From: Arabidopsis thaliana
Taxonomy: Eukaryota > Streptophyta > Magnoliopsida > Brassicales > Brassicaceae
Assembly: GCF_000001735.4 (NCBI RefSeq)
Contig: NC_003074.8
Span: 20,715,261-20,779,260 of the forward strand
DNA: 64,000 bases
Reading direction: 5' to 3'
Positions 32,527 to 44,000 of the stretch are shown in pieces; position 1 is the first letter of the stretch, and each line of letters opens with the position of its first letter. A program made the position numbers and the translations under genes. The notes under the pieces are model-generated. The model searched no databases and was not told the origin of the DNA. It saw nothing but the letters and a program-made list of their open reading frames with translations.

Positions 32527-34924
32527 ATGTCGAAGCAAACATACAAAGTCTGTTTCTGTTTCCGTCGGAGGTACCGACACACTGTGTCCGTAGCTCCTGC
32601 TGAGATCAAAACACTTTTCGACAATTACTCCGACAAAGGTCTCATGACTACCGATCTCCTCCTCAGATTCCTAATCGATGTTCAGAAACAAGACAAAGCC
32701 ACGAAAGAAGAAGCTCAAGATATCGTCAATGCTTCTTCTTCTCTTCTTCATCGTAATGGTCTCCACCTTGATGCTTTCTTCAAATACCTTTTCGCTGTTA
32801 CCAACTCTCCTCTTTCTTCTCTTGAGGTAATTCGATTTTAGATTGAAATTTAGATTTAGACTGAAGATAAATTTAAAGAGAGATTGATCGTTGAATATAT
32901 TTTTGCAGGTGCATCAAGATATGGATGCTCCATTATCACATTATTTCATATATACAGGACATAATTCGTATTTAACAGGTAATCAACTAAGTAGTGATTG
33001 CAGTGAATTGCCTATCATTGAGGCATTGAAAAAAGGTGTTAGAGTTATTGAATTAGATATTTGGCCTAACTCTGATGAAGATGGTATCGATGTTCTTCAT
33101 GGAAGGTATTTATTACTTATTAGTAATGTCTCTGTTTTCTTAAAGTTTCGATTTTTATTTGTTCTGATCGAAGTTAATGATTAATACAGGACTCTTACAT
33201 CACCTGTGGAGCTGATAAAATGTCTAAGAGCTATTAGAGAACATGCTTTTGATGTATCTGATTATCCAGTTGTTGTTACTCTTGAAGATCATCTTACTCC
33301 TAAACTCCAAGCTAAAGTTGCTGAGGTGTGTAGACTCTTTTGCATTTCTGTGACAACTTTTTGGCTTTAGTAATTGATGGTAGAGATGTTGTGTGTTTAG
33401 ATGGTTACAGATATATTTGGAGAAATGTTGTTTACTCCTCCTTCAGGGGAATGTTTGAAGGAGTTTCCATCGCCGGCGTTTTTGAAAAAGCGTATTATGA
33501 TCTCAACTAAACCTCCTAAAGAGTATAAGGCAGCAACAGATGATGATTTGGTGAAAAAAGGAAGGGATTTGGGTGATAAAGAAGTTTGGGGAAGAGAAGT
33601 TCCAAGCTTTATTCGAAGGGACAGAAGTGTTGACAAGGTTTGTGTAATAACACATCTTCTTCATTTAGTCTCATCGGTTTTCATGTGTTTTTTCTTTCGT
33701 CCTTGTTTTAGAATGATTCAAACGGAGATGATGATGATGATGATGACGATGACGATGATGATGATGATGGTGATGATAAGATTAAGAAGAATGCACCACC
33801 GGAATATAAGCATCTGATTGCAATCGAGGCTGGGAAACCGAAAGGCGGAATAACTGAATGTTTGAAGGTGGATCCTGATAAAGTAAGACGGCTTAGCTTA
33901 AGTGAAGAACAACTTGAAAAGGCCTCAGAAAAATATGCTAAACAGATTGTGAGGTATGTTTCGAAAAGAACAATTTCTGTTTCCAAGTGTCTTTAGAAAC
34001 TCTGTTGATCATGGAGTACTAAATAATGTAGGTTCACTCAGAGGAATTTGCTACGGGTTTATCCGAAAGGAACTAGAATTACTTCATCAAACTATAACCC
34101 TCTGATCGCTTGGAGCCATGGAGCTCAAATGGTGGCTTTCAATATGCAGGTTTCCTTTTAATATCCACAGCTACATATAGTTGTAAGACAAACTGAATTC
34201 AATGGAGGGACTTGGGAGATATGAACTTTTCCTTGTGCAGGGACTTGGACGATCATTGTGGGTAATGCAAGGAATGTTTAGAGGCAATGGAGGATGTGGC
34301 TACATTAAGAAACCTGATCTTTTGCTGAAATCCAACGCTGTATTTGACCCGGAAGCTACATTACCTGTAAAAACAACACTAAGGGTCAGTTATCTATTCT
34401 CTGTTTTGGTCATATGAAAAACCTCATGAACTTATAATGTTTTCATTACTTTATACATCTTTTAGGTAACTATATACATGGGAGAAGGATGGTACTACGA
34501 TTTCCCGCATACGCACTTTGATCGATATTCTCCACCTGATTTCTATACAAGGGTATTAAAATGCTGCAACCTTGGAGGTTTTACTAGTTTTGAGGTAGAA
34601 GCTGATGCAACGTTTTCAAACATTTCTCAGGTCGGGATTGCTGGAGTTCCCGCGGATACAGTAATGAAGAAGACGAAAACATTAGAGGATAATTGGATAC
34701 CAGCTTGGGACGAGGTTTTTGAGTTCCCATTAACAGTTCCAGAGCTTGCTCTTCTACGTATCGAGGTACATGAGTATGACATGTCTGAGAAAGACGATTT
34801 TGGAGGCCAAATTTGCTTGCCGGTTTGGGAGCTGAGGCAAGGAATACGTGCCGTTCCTCTCCGTAACCAGGATGGTGTCAAGTGTAGATCCGTGAAGCTT
34901 CTTGTGCGGTTGGAGTTTGTGTGA
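32527..34924 (+). CDS. PLC7: PLC7, phosphoinositide-specific phospholipase C
   Basis: Nine exons: 32527-32826, 32909-33105, 33190-33325, 33401-33637, 33712-33953, 34032-34149, 34241-34384, 34466-34552 and 34631-34924, giving 1755 nt or 584 aa. The enzyme cleaves phosphoinositides to diacylglycerol and a soluble inositol phosphate at the plasma membrane and needs calcium. Domain order is EF-hand-like (about 25-100), X box (about 107-250), an Asp-rich linker with 14 consecutive Asp from about residue 296, Y box (about 320-440) and C2 (about 455-584). Catalytic His118 (IYTGHNSY) and a second His near 164 (VLHGR) are present. The last intron (34553-34630, 78 nt) has no stop codon in frame. If kept, it would add 26 residues at the Y/C2 junction. 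I removed it because splicing restores [14 protein letters not shown]. Confidence 0.95.
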
Positions 34925-35300
34925 CAGTTACAAGAAATGCTCCATTTTTTTCTTTGGTTTAAGCACTTTTAAACAGGGTTCCAGTACATACAAGTGAACC
35001 GAGTTTGTGATTTCGGTTCATGGGTTTGGTTATTGTGAGAATGTGCTTTATTGGTTAAATGGTTTTGTAATGCTGAGATTGTGTGGAGAAAACAACAAAT
35101 AATTATATATATGCTATATTGCTATTTATGTCAACAAGAATTGTTCTCAAATCTCAAGCAAGTATTACCATCATTGAATCAGACATCAATTAAATAGTTA
35201 ACTGGAGTGAAAAAAATACACATATTAATTGATATTGATTCATTGAGTTTATACATTGTATCATATATTTTCCAATTTCGTATCATATTTTTTTTTTCAA
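34925..35300. other. PLC7 3' flank
   Basis: Likely 3' UTR up to about 35110, followed by A/T-rich DNA. No other feature is seen. Confidence 0.4.
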
Positions 35301-35301
35301 T

Positions 35302-35390
35302 GTTAGATGTTTCATTAATGATGTCCCTTTATATGTTCCATTGATGATGAATTTATTGATAACCAAAAAATGTATCTTTTTAGTTATGTT
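35302..35390. repeat. 95-base dispersed repeat, copy A
   Basis: Blocks TTAGATGTT(T/C)CATTAATG, ATGTCCCTTTATATGTTC, TTGATAACCAAAAAATG and TATCTT(T/C)TTAGTTATG recur in the same order at 35801-35903 and 36505-36606. Confidence 0.7.
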
Positions 35391-35800
35391 ATTGTCTTGA
35401 CATAACTAAGAAATTGTTTTGACATAACTAAGAAGTATACAATCTGGTTTGCAATCAATTTACTTTTGTTGTGTTTTTTAATCATTTTTAACAACTCTTT
35501 TATTTCAAATGAAAAGTCAATTAGTTGGTTGTCAAAAAAAAAACAAATGAAAAGTCAAATACTTTGGTCAATTGTTTTAGGTTTAGTTGAGTCAAATGGC
35601 ACCTTTTTGATAACCACATACATACAAATCATATTTATAGCAAAAATTGAGGGGAAAAACTTCAATGGGTAAAGCTTTTACAATTCTCATTCAAAAATGG
35701 CAAAGTAGTTGATAAACTTCATTTCTCAACTCATGAATCTCTCTATTTCAAGATCTTCTACAACATTTTCTAATGCATACAACATCCACACATTGGGATA

Positions 35801-35903
35801 AGCCAAAAGATAACATTAGATGTTCCATTAATGATGTCCCTTTAAATGTTCTATTGATGATAAATTAATTGATAACCAAAAAATGTATCTTCTTAGTTAT
35901 GTC
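35801..35903. repeat. 95-base dispersed repeat, copy B
   Basis: Second copy, beginning AGCCAAAAGATAACATTAG and ending TTCTTAGTTATG. It shares its extended left end with copy C but not with copy A. Confidence 0.7.
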
Positions 35904-36194
35904 ATTTACTATAATCGATTGTGGGTTATTTTGCCATTCTTATTCCATAGTTACTAATATCAAATTTACTAGTATCAATTTTCGCCTACTCTACAGAGGA
36001 CCAGACCATAAGCGAATTTGACTTGGTCGGCATCAAAATCATTAAGACATGTTAAATAATTTTTCTTTTTTTCTTTATTAATCATGGAAAATATAAATCT
36101 GGTTCTGTAATTTCTCTTGAGTGATGTTTCTCATTTATTTACCAGAAAATAAATAAATCTTTGTTAGATTCGATAGATTAACTAGTGAGATATT

Positions 36195-36500
36195 ATGCTC
36201 ATTTTGATCGATCTCTGTTTGATATCCATTTCAGTTTTTTGTCGTTCGAAGGTTAAGATGATGTTCCAGGACATCTATCTCTGGGGAATAAGGAATAATG
36301 ATCCTACTAACTTGATGGTGGTTGCCAAAGATTTCTCCAAATATTTTGAGTCAGCCCTTGTCCAATTGGATACAAAAAAAAGATAACAATGTCTTGTTAG
36401 CTCTCCCTGAGGCACCACCTTCTGTGTATGGATGTGGACTTCCTTATTCACGGGAGGCCTTCCAATCAATAGCGGATCTGAAAGCAGTGAACCGGGTTGA
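36195..36500 (+). pseudogene. Gene fragment, probably NYN-domain endonuclease-like family
   Basis: Two overlapping frames together read as one protein fragment: MMFQDIYLWGIRNNDPTNLM, VVAKDFSKYFESALVQLDTKK, then a shift of one frame at a run of A residues (about 36376-36382), then NNVLLALPEAPPSVYGCGLP and SREAFQSIADLKAVNRVEIS. The order 'DI..W...NP.NLM.V..DF......L..L.....NVLLALPE' resembles the NYN (MARF1/LabA-like) proteins that are expanded in Arabidopsis. There is no complete gene around it, and it ends directly at repeat copy C. Confidence 0.5.
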
Positions 36501-36504
36501 GATT

Positions 36505-36606
36505 AGCCAAAAGATAACATTAGATGTTCCATTAATGATGTCCTTTTAGATGTTCCATTAATGATAAATTCATTGATAACCAAAAAAATGTATCTTCTTA
36601 GTTATA
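36505..36606. repeat. 95-base dispersed repeat, copy C
   Basis: Third copy, from AGCCAAAAGATAACATTAG to TCTTAGTTATAATC, immediately after the gene fragment. Copies B and C bracket the fragment. Confidence 0.7.
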
Positions 36607-37239
36607 ATCTTTGTCTTGAATCGAAGAAATTGATCTGAAATTCTACAATCGGATCTTTTTAAGTCTTTTTTTAAATAAACTGAATTAATAAAAAAAAAAT
36701 GAAATATTTATGTAAATGAAATAAAATCTGGTTTTTATGGTAATTAAGTAATTGTAACAGATTATTCCAAAAAGATTTATACTTTCTTAAAATAAATAGA
36801 GTATTAAATTATATATATTGTTATTTTTGAAAAAATATATTAAATTATACTACATAATGAACTCCTATATAGGAGATGATGAATCGAAGAAGAGAGAGTT
36901 TACAACGGCAATCTAACAAACTTTATTTGTGTAAATAAGTGTTGTACATAGCTCAAATTAGAAATGTAATCATACATTAGCTTATATACTTAAGATTAAA
37001 TGTAAACATTGAACCGATATAAGGTTAATCAATAACCATAGATAATCAATCCAATAACCGGAGATAAAGTATACTCAATACTACATCATCATTTACACTA
37101 GGAAAATACATGCTTTCAACTTTAAAGCTCTGGCGTCGAAATTTCCAACAAAATAACAACACATGGACGACGGCAGTTTGACTAGATTACATCTATACTT
37201 CATTCGAATCACACAAAATGAGAGAATATAATTAAAAAA
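36607..37239. other. Intergenic, A/T-rich
   Basis: About 630 bases with no supported gene. An 11-base sequence at the right end (TAATTAAAAAA) may be half of the target duplication of the neighbouring foldback element. Confidence 0.4.
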
Positions 37240-37484
37240 GGAAAAAATCCTTAAAAAAACTCAAACTAATTTTAATTTGGACGCTTAATACCTAATACTT
37301 TTAAATTAAAATAAAAATATCTTATTTAATTATTTGTGGTTATAAAATATTTCATATATAAACTATTGGTGAAATCAAACCCGAGATATAACGGCCGTTG
37401 ACGAGCGTTACATAATCATTTAACGTCGTTAAATTTTAACCATACGGATATATACAAGCTGTTTTATATCATATAAGATGATAT

Positions 37485-37550
37485 CGTTGTGGTCCAGTGG
37501 TTAATTGTGTTTAATTCTACCTGCAACACTCGGGTTCGAATCTAGATAAG
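37485..37550 (+). repeat. tRNA-like sequence, left arm
   Basis: A box-A-like TGTGGTCCAGTGGTTAAT is followed about 30 bases later by a box-B-like GGGTTCGAATCT. The acceptor stem does not pair, so this is not a working tRNA gene. It could still bind TFIIIC. Confidence 0.6.
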
Positions 37551-37971
37551 GTTTTTTTAATTTTTTTTTCTTATTCTTTCCTTCCCCGCCGCGACCACTT
37601 CCCAGAGAGATGATACCTTCATCTAACCCATGAACAAGAGCCTCCAATTCCGAAATTTCAAGGTTTTTAGACTCTTCTGCTCCTAGATCGATCTCCAATC
37701 ACCACATATTGTTACACCAATATCATTTAATTATAGCTCTCGTATATCCAATCATCTTTTCATTCACCTAATCTTTACAATAAACCCTAAAGCTCTCATC
37801 CCCAATCGCAAAAGAGGATGAAGAAGAACCCCCACCCTCAAGAGAGTAGGGATTTTATAATTGTGACCAAATTAATCCTCCAATTGTGCTATCATCTCCG
37901 GGATGGTGGTCGACGGCGGCGCTAGGGCGAAAAAGAAAAAAAAAACAAAAATTTAATATTTAAAGATTCTG

Positions 37972-38030
37972 GGCAGTCTCGAACCTAGATCTTGCTGATA
38001 GTGAATTCAGCATTTTACCAACAGACCACA
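37972..38030 (-). repeat. tRNA-like sequence, right arm
   Basis: The inverted counterpart of the left copy: TGTGGTCTGTTGGTAAAAT, then CTAGGTTCGAGACTGCC on the minus strand. It is homologous to the left arm but diverged. Confidence 0.6.
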
Positions 38031-38280
38031 TCGATTTTATCTTCATTTCAGGAAATAAATTAAATATATCTCTGTACTATGGAGGGGTTAAAATTTAACA
38101 CCGTTAACTATTTACGTTACGTCCGTTAACGGCCGAATTTGATTCTACCAATAATATATATATATATGAGGTATTTTATAATTATAAATAATTAGATAAA
38201 GTATTTTTATTCTAATAAAAAAATATTAGATATTAAACGTCTAAATTAAAATTAGTTTGGATTTTTATTAAAACTTTTCC

Positions 38281-38642
38281 TAATACAAAAATCCACGACA
38301 GAGCCATTATTATCTACACATAAATTAAAGAATACGTTTTGACCAAAAGAACGACATCATAATTCTCATACAAAACAATAAACCAAAAATTCCAACTTTA
38401 ATCATTCGCTCTCCGCTGTCCAAATTATACATTTCCCAACCAAAAAAGGTTAGACCACGACTATTGAATATTCAACTTCTCCTACGCAGCTACGCTAAAC
38501 TATTTACAAAATACAAATGAAACAAAGAAAAAACAAACCATCTAAAAAAGCAGAAATATTTAAGAGAACAATTAAATCTTCAAAAAAAATTCCTATGTAA
38601 AAATAAAAAGAGAAGAGACTCAATTTGTTTGAATTTAATCTC
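38281..38642. other. CCR3 3' flank
   Basis: About 360 A/T-rich bases, probably including the CCR3 3' UTR. Nothing else is seen. Confidence 0.4.
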
Positions 38643-41087
38643 TCAATCAGAGACAATAGAACAAATGCCACTAGAGATACTCCCATGACTATCCCCACAC
38701 AAATCCAATGCTCTCTCCAAATTCCCTACTATATCCGTCATTGTCGGCCTGTTTCTCCCTTCCGCATTCACACAATGCATAGCCGTATAAGCCACCAGCT
38801 CCACCGCATCTCCTTCACCTAGCTCCGGTGATCCAACTCTCGGATCCAAAATTGTACTCAACTCATCAGCCGTTATCGCCGGAACCGAGTAATCCACCAA
38901 ATGCACCGGAACACACCCTTCCTCCTCCTCCACATCACCATTGTTCCTAAATATCGCTCTTTTCCCGGTCAACAATTCTAACAACACCACTCCTAGTCCA
39001 TACACATCGCTCTTATCCGTTAAAACATTAAGACTATAATACTCTGGATCAATATATCCGACCGTCCCCGCAGCTTTCGTTGGACGTTGATAAGGATTAT
39101 GATCTTTCCCTAGCACCGGACCCATTAATGATAACCCGAAATCCGAAACTCTAGCGACCCAATTAGAGTCAAGCAAGATGTTAGACGACTTAATATCTCT
39201 ATGAATAATCGGTGGCACTGCGTAGTTATGTAGATACTCGATTCCTCTAGCCGCATCTAACGCGATTTTGATCCGCATTTTCCAAGAATTGATCAAGCTA
39301 CTATGTTTTTCGACGTTGTTCTTGTCGTGTAGATGATCGTAAAGCGCACCATTCTTCATGTAATCGTAAACGAGAAGCTTCTCTTCTCTTTCTTCGCAGT
39401 AACCAACTAGTCTCACCAAATGCTTATGATGAAGCCTCGATAAAAACGCGATTTCCGAATCAAACGCGGTTTCTTTCTCTTGAAACTTCTTCATCTTCGC
39501 GTTTACTTCCCCGCGTTTGATCGCTACTTCTCTCCCGTCATTGAGTTTACCTCTGTAAACAACACCAAAGCTCCCCGAACCGATTTTGTTCTCTAGAGAG
39601 AAGTTTCCGGTAGCCGAAGCAAGCTCGGAGAACGAAAACTCTTCCGCTTTATCGGCGTGCTTCATCGACGATGTTCCACTTCTCTGCCTCCTCATTGATA
39701 GCATTCTCGATCCTTGACGTCTTATAGATAACGACCGGCTATTCGAACTGTTAGACCGGCTATTAGAACCACCGCGAGTTATCGTCGGTTGAACCGAGTT
39801 ATGAACTTTCTTCTTCCCCAAGCAAACTCCAGTCCATAAACAGTAAACCACACTACAGATCCCTGCAAATGCTCCAACTGATCCAACGATCGCAAACGCT
39901 AATAATCCTCTTGTTAAAGCTTTCGACGGTGGAGATGAAGTTGACGGTGATGGCGGTGGTGGTGGTGGTGGTGGTGGAAGAGGAAATTGACTCGGAGGAC
40001 TCGCTGGAAATTGAATCGGACATGATTTACAAATCGAGCCAGTACCAGAACAGAGCTTATCAGATTGTGGATAAACACCACAAGAGCAAAGAGAGGATGA
40101 TGATGATTCAACGCAAGGACCTGGTAAAACTTCTGGGAAAGGGAGGAAGATTCTGGAGAAATTTGTAGGATTCCAACACATGATTGAGAGATTACTTGAA
40201 ATCAACCCGCAAATTAGACCCGGACCCGAGGAAATCGATTCGAAAGAGATCGAATCCGTGACATTGTTGAATCTCTCTGCTCCTCCGCCCCAACAAACCA
40301 CAGAATTATTCGAGATTCGCATCGCGCAGGTGAAATTTGATCCGAGAGAGAGAGATGATGAGTAAAGGTTAGGTTGATCTGGAGCAATAACATTGAGCTG
40401 ACCAGAATCGTTGTTTCCGATGCAAATCAAATTCCCAGTAGTGTTTAATCCACAAGCGTGTGATTTACCTGCGGAGATGGTCACCATCGGCGTGTTTCCG
40501 AATCCGGTTTGGATCTGATTCGATTTAACCGGATCGGTTCCCCAGCAAAGGATTCGGTTATTTCGAATCGAAACGCCGCAGGAGAAACCAACGCCGGATG
40601 AAATTGATCGGAATCTCTCGTTCGGAGGTTTTGATTGATCGGAAACGGAACCTCTCCAGCATTTTAAGGAATTTGTACCGTTAACGGTTGCGCAGATTTG
40701 TTTATCCCCGACGGAGAGAGTCTCGAGTAAAACGTTGTCGTTTTGGTAGATTCGTTTCCGGTTTGGAGAGTAGCTTCCGATGTTATCCCAACAGAGAAGG
40801 CTGTAACCACCGGAGCGTATACCGCAGAGGAAATTATCTCCGGCGGCTATTGAGGAGAATGAGACGCCGGGGTTTAGAGTGACGTTGATATTAAGACGCG
40901 TGTCGTAACAGAGGATACGTTGTGTGGGTTGACCGGAGATCAATGCGCAGACGGTGTCGGAGCCGTATACGACTGCGTAAGTTGAGCCTGAACCTAAGGA
41001 GGTGACGGGAGACAAGAGGAAGAAGATGATAACGGCGATGGTGACGGTGACGGAAAACGTCACGGTTGAGTTGATAAACCTCTTCAT
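38643..41087 (-). CDS. CCR3: CCR3, CRINKLY4-related receptor-like kinase
   Basis: A single-exon 814-aa receptor kinase. Residues 1 to about 31 form a signal peptide (FSVTVTIAVIIFFLLSPVTS). The ectodomain has the crinkly/RCC1-like repeats, each with a 'SIS(S/A)G..F.CG....' pattern, then a Cys-rich piece (CVESSSSSLCSCGVYPQSDK). A run of nine prolines precedes the transmembrane helix (about 391-416, FAIVGSVGAFAGICSVVYC). The intracellular kinase domain has IGSGSFGVVYRG (about 502), the VAIKRG lysine (about 522), HRDIKSSN (about 627) and SDFGLSL (about 648). All catalytic residues are intact, unlike some CRR relatives that lack part of the domain. ACR4-family kinases act in epidermal and root cell identity; the specific role of CCR3 is not established to my knowledge. 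Confidence 0.95.
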   Translation of the reverse strand: MKRFINSTVTFSVTVTIAVIIFFLLSPVTSLGSGSTYAVVYGSDTVCALISGQPTQRILCYDTRLNINVTLNPGVSFSSIAAGDNFLCGIRSGGYSLLCWDNIGSYSPNRKRIYQNDNVLLETLSVGDKQICATVNGTNSLKCWRGSVSDQSKPPNERFRSISSGVGFSCGVSIRNNRILCWGTDPVKSNQIQTGFGNTPMVTISAGKSHACGLNTTGNLICIGNNDSGQLNVIAPDQPNLYSSSLSLGSNFTCAMRISNNSVVCWGGGAERFNNVTDSISFESISSGPGLICGLISSNLSIMCWNPTNFSRIFLPFPEVLPGPCVESSSSSLCSCGVYPQSDKLCSGTGSICKSCPIQFPASPPSQFPLPPPPPPPPPSPSTSSPPSKALTRGLLAFAIVGSVGAFAGICSVVYCLWTGVCLGKKKVHNSVQPTITRGGSNSRSNSSNSRSLSIRRQGSRMLSMRRQRSGTSSMKHADKAEEFSFSELASATGNFSLENKIGSGSFGVVYRGKLNDGREVAIKRGEVNAKMKKFQEKETAFDSEIAFLSRLHHKHLVRLVGYCEEREEKLLVYDYMKNGALYDHLHDKNNVEKHSSLINSWKMRIKIALDAARGIEYLHNYAVPPIIHRDIKSSNILLDSNWVARVSDFGLSLMGPVLGKDHNPYQRPTKAAGTVGYIDPEYYSLNVLTDKSDVYGLGVVLLELLTGKRAIFRNNGDVEEEEGCVPVHLVDYSVPAITADELSTILDPRVGSPELGEGDAVELVAYTAMHCVNAEGRNRPTMTDIVGNLERALDLCGDSHGSISSGICSIVSD

Positions 41088-44000
41088 CTACAGAGGTTGA
41101 AGTTGACTGGCGTCTTCGTCGTCGATTCTAAGTCGGATTGGTTCATTTTCAGAACTCAATAACAAGACTCTTGTGTTAGAAGTAACGAGAGAAGAAGAAG
41201 AAAGAAGAAGAAGACGTTCGTGAGATTTATTAGAGACAAGACAGTAATTAGAAATTAGTCAGAATTTGCTTAAGAAATGCGTTTTTAATATGTTAGAGTC
41301 ACGTTTTTTTGTCTTTGATTTTGATTTATTTATTTATTACAGCATTAATCTAAATGTTAAATCTTCTAAAACAGAGTAATTATTTGAATTTCAAAAAGGA
41401 AATTCAGTATCTTTATGTAAATATAACAAGAGTGTTAATTGGTAATTAATTAAGATATATTTTTACATAACAAATTTTCTTTACTACCACCTTTTAAAGA
41501 TTCTCAAAGAAAATTTGATATGAATTATTTGGGCCGTTTCAATATTTAAATACACCACAACTACTACGTTGTATATGTGTGTATATAAATAATGTGGTGA
41601 TTTATATTAGTCATGCAACAACCGCTCATATGCTAAGAAAGTAGTGTGAATAATATAAAGAATATTAAATTGTCATGCAAACAGTATAGTATACATATTT
41701 CTTATATAATTCAAACTATAAGGTCTATGTTTCCAAAAATGTTTTTTTTCCTGTTCTGTGAAGTTATTAAACTGTGAATTTCTGTTTGTTGAACTTTCCA
41801 ATTTCTGTGTTTGACTAAACTATGCATATCTAGAGTACTAGAATTTTCAATATAATTTATTTTTTTCACCTAGACCTTCATTCAAAACCTGTCAATCTTA
41901 ATTTTCAATATTAATTGTGATTGTCAAAAAAAAAACTGTCCTTAATTTTTTTTACAGAAAGTTAGAATAATCATTTTAAAGTCAAAATTATATATATTTT
42001 GTTTGTCAATAAGATCAATGAAATATTATGGTAAAAGTTAGATAGATCAATTTTCTTTAAAAAAAAAAAGGTTAGATGGATCATTAATGAAAAAAAATAT
42101 TACCCTAAAACCAAAAGTATATTTGCATAAATTGCATACACTATGTTGATCCATCAAAAACTTAGCCCGCTAGCTATAGATGTCTCCAAATATACAACTT
42201 AGTATAGTTTGAATACGATAAATGAAAAAAACTATTTCTTTTATTCCACCAAATTTGATGTTATGAAATTTTTACACAAATTAAGAAAAACAATTTTATA
42301 TTTTAATATTATTGTTTTGTTATTTTAATAATATTAATTATATCTCTTTTTTTTTATTGGTCAACAATATAAATAATAATCATCAATTTTTGTGGAACAG
42401 AAAAAATTAAAACATCAAATTTTTAGGAAGAGAGAGAATATTATAAAATATGAGAATGCCAAAAAAAGGTTTTTTTTGGAGAAATGAAGGAAAGGAATGA
42501 TTCCTGGATTCTACTAACGCGCACGTACTTTCTTAGAATCTTACTAGGGATTTGTAATAAAGAAAATTGATTGACGAAAAGTGAGAGAGGAAATGATAAA
42601 CTGAAAACGACAGTAAAATTGTAAAGCAAAAACTATTCAATGGCTCATGGCTGCCTATATTTGACCAAAGAATAACTTCTACCGAATTCTTTCAATAGCG
42701 TGATCTCGTTGATTTGTAGTATTGAGCTAAAATTCAATAGCTATGCATGGTGCGCTTCAATATTGCTATTAACTTGTTCAAAATAAATTAGTGACATCTT
42801 TCCCTCAGTATTATTCAAATTATATGAAAGAATTTGAAGTCAAAGCTGAGACCAGACTTAGATGGAGACGGAGACTTGGGAGAAACCTTCTCTGAATCTT
42901 ATGCACACATCTTTTTTCACCTTTTTCTTCATCATAATAAGTTTTGAAACATTGTATCCCCTCACCTTTATATTAATTAATTAATATATCATCTATCCCC
43001 TTTGTTTTGATATTTATTTACTCAAATTTAGTATAAATTGAATTTCCGATATCTATATTAATGTGTCTACATGCATGTACTGATAAATTATATATTGAAA
43101 ATCATGGGAACATATCTACTACTACACACACACATTTGCATGAACTTCACGTCCTCGAATATCTTTTTCTTGTTGTTGTTTAATGTATAAATGATAAAAA
43201 AAATTGTGATTTAGTGGCAATATGATACTATAAAAAAAATGGTATTAGAAACTTAGAACAATCATTTGGGAAAATTCAAGTCGATTGTTTGCTAGGTCAA
43301 CTATAATAAAATCAGTGTTCTAATGATGTAATCTAACAATCCAGGGACCAAATTGACCAAGTCTAAATTAAACATATGTAATGCGTCAATAAGTATTTTT
43401 GGAGGGTAAAAAATAAAGCTTTTTTGTTTGTTTTAGATTCTCAGAACGCAAGATATCAATGGAAAGAAGACTTCATGGTCCAGCTCTTAGACCACGTACC
43501 ATGTACATAGTGTTGTAATACATCATGAAAAAGAATAAAAAAAAATGTAAACGTTTTAGTATTTTTTGAATTATATACAAGAAAATGTCGAACCAAAACT
43601 CATATCAATCTTTAAATTTCTAGTAATCAACCTAGATTGAAATCATAATGAGACAATACATATCATGTTCTCCAACTCTAGTGAAATTTTCAACTACTAA
43701 ACCACCATAAATTTGTTATTCATTAGTACTTTTTACTCAATTTTCGATATATATGATCTATTGTAGATAAGTCTTTCATATTTTGTTATAGAATACTTTT
43801 TTGCCAAAACCCGGAGGTGAAGAATCAATTAATCAAAAACGGTTTATTTATTTATACATTGGTAAACTGATTTCTAAAAATATGTATATCTGAGTCCCTG
43901 AGTGATCTATACATAGGCTGCAGTTTTCATAAAAATTTCTTATCTATAGTTAAGCGTGCTGATTTGACAAAAAAAAAAAAAAAAAAAAAAATTAAGCGTG

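Larger units (their letters stand above)
37240..38280. mobile_element. Foldback DNA transposon with tRNA-like sequence in each arm
   Basis: The first and last 250-300 bases are imperfect inverted copies. Matching blocks from the outside in include GGAAAA, CAAACTAATTTTAATTT(G/A)GACG, TAATA(C/T)CTAATA, AATAAAAATA, TTATAAAATA and a GTTAAATTTTAACC block. Near the inner end of each arm is a tRNA-like stretch (37485-37550 and 37972-38030 reverse). The flanks TAATTAAAAAA (left) and TAATACAAAAA (right) could be an imperfect 11-base target duplication. The centre includes a short minus-strand frame (37501-37698) but no transposase. It fits a non-autonomous MULE or foldback element. Confidence 0.7.

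Noticed and set aside
37485..38030. Two possible tRNA genes
   Set aside because: Box A and B resemble tRNA, but the ends do not form an acceptor stem and the copies are inverted parts of a transposon. Recorded as tRNA-like repeats.
39869..40365. Plus-strand frames of 99 and 61 codons opposite CCR3
   Set aside because: They are antisense shadows of the CCR3 ectodomain; the poly-Val run is the complement of the poly-proline tract.
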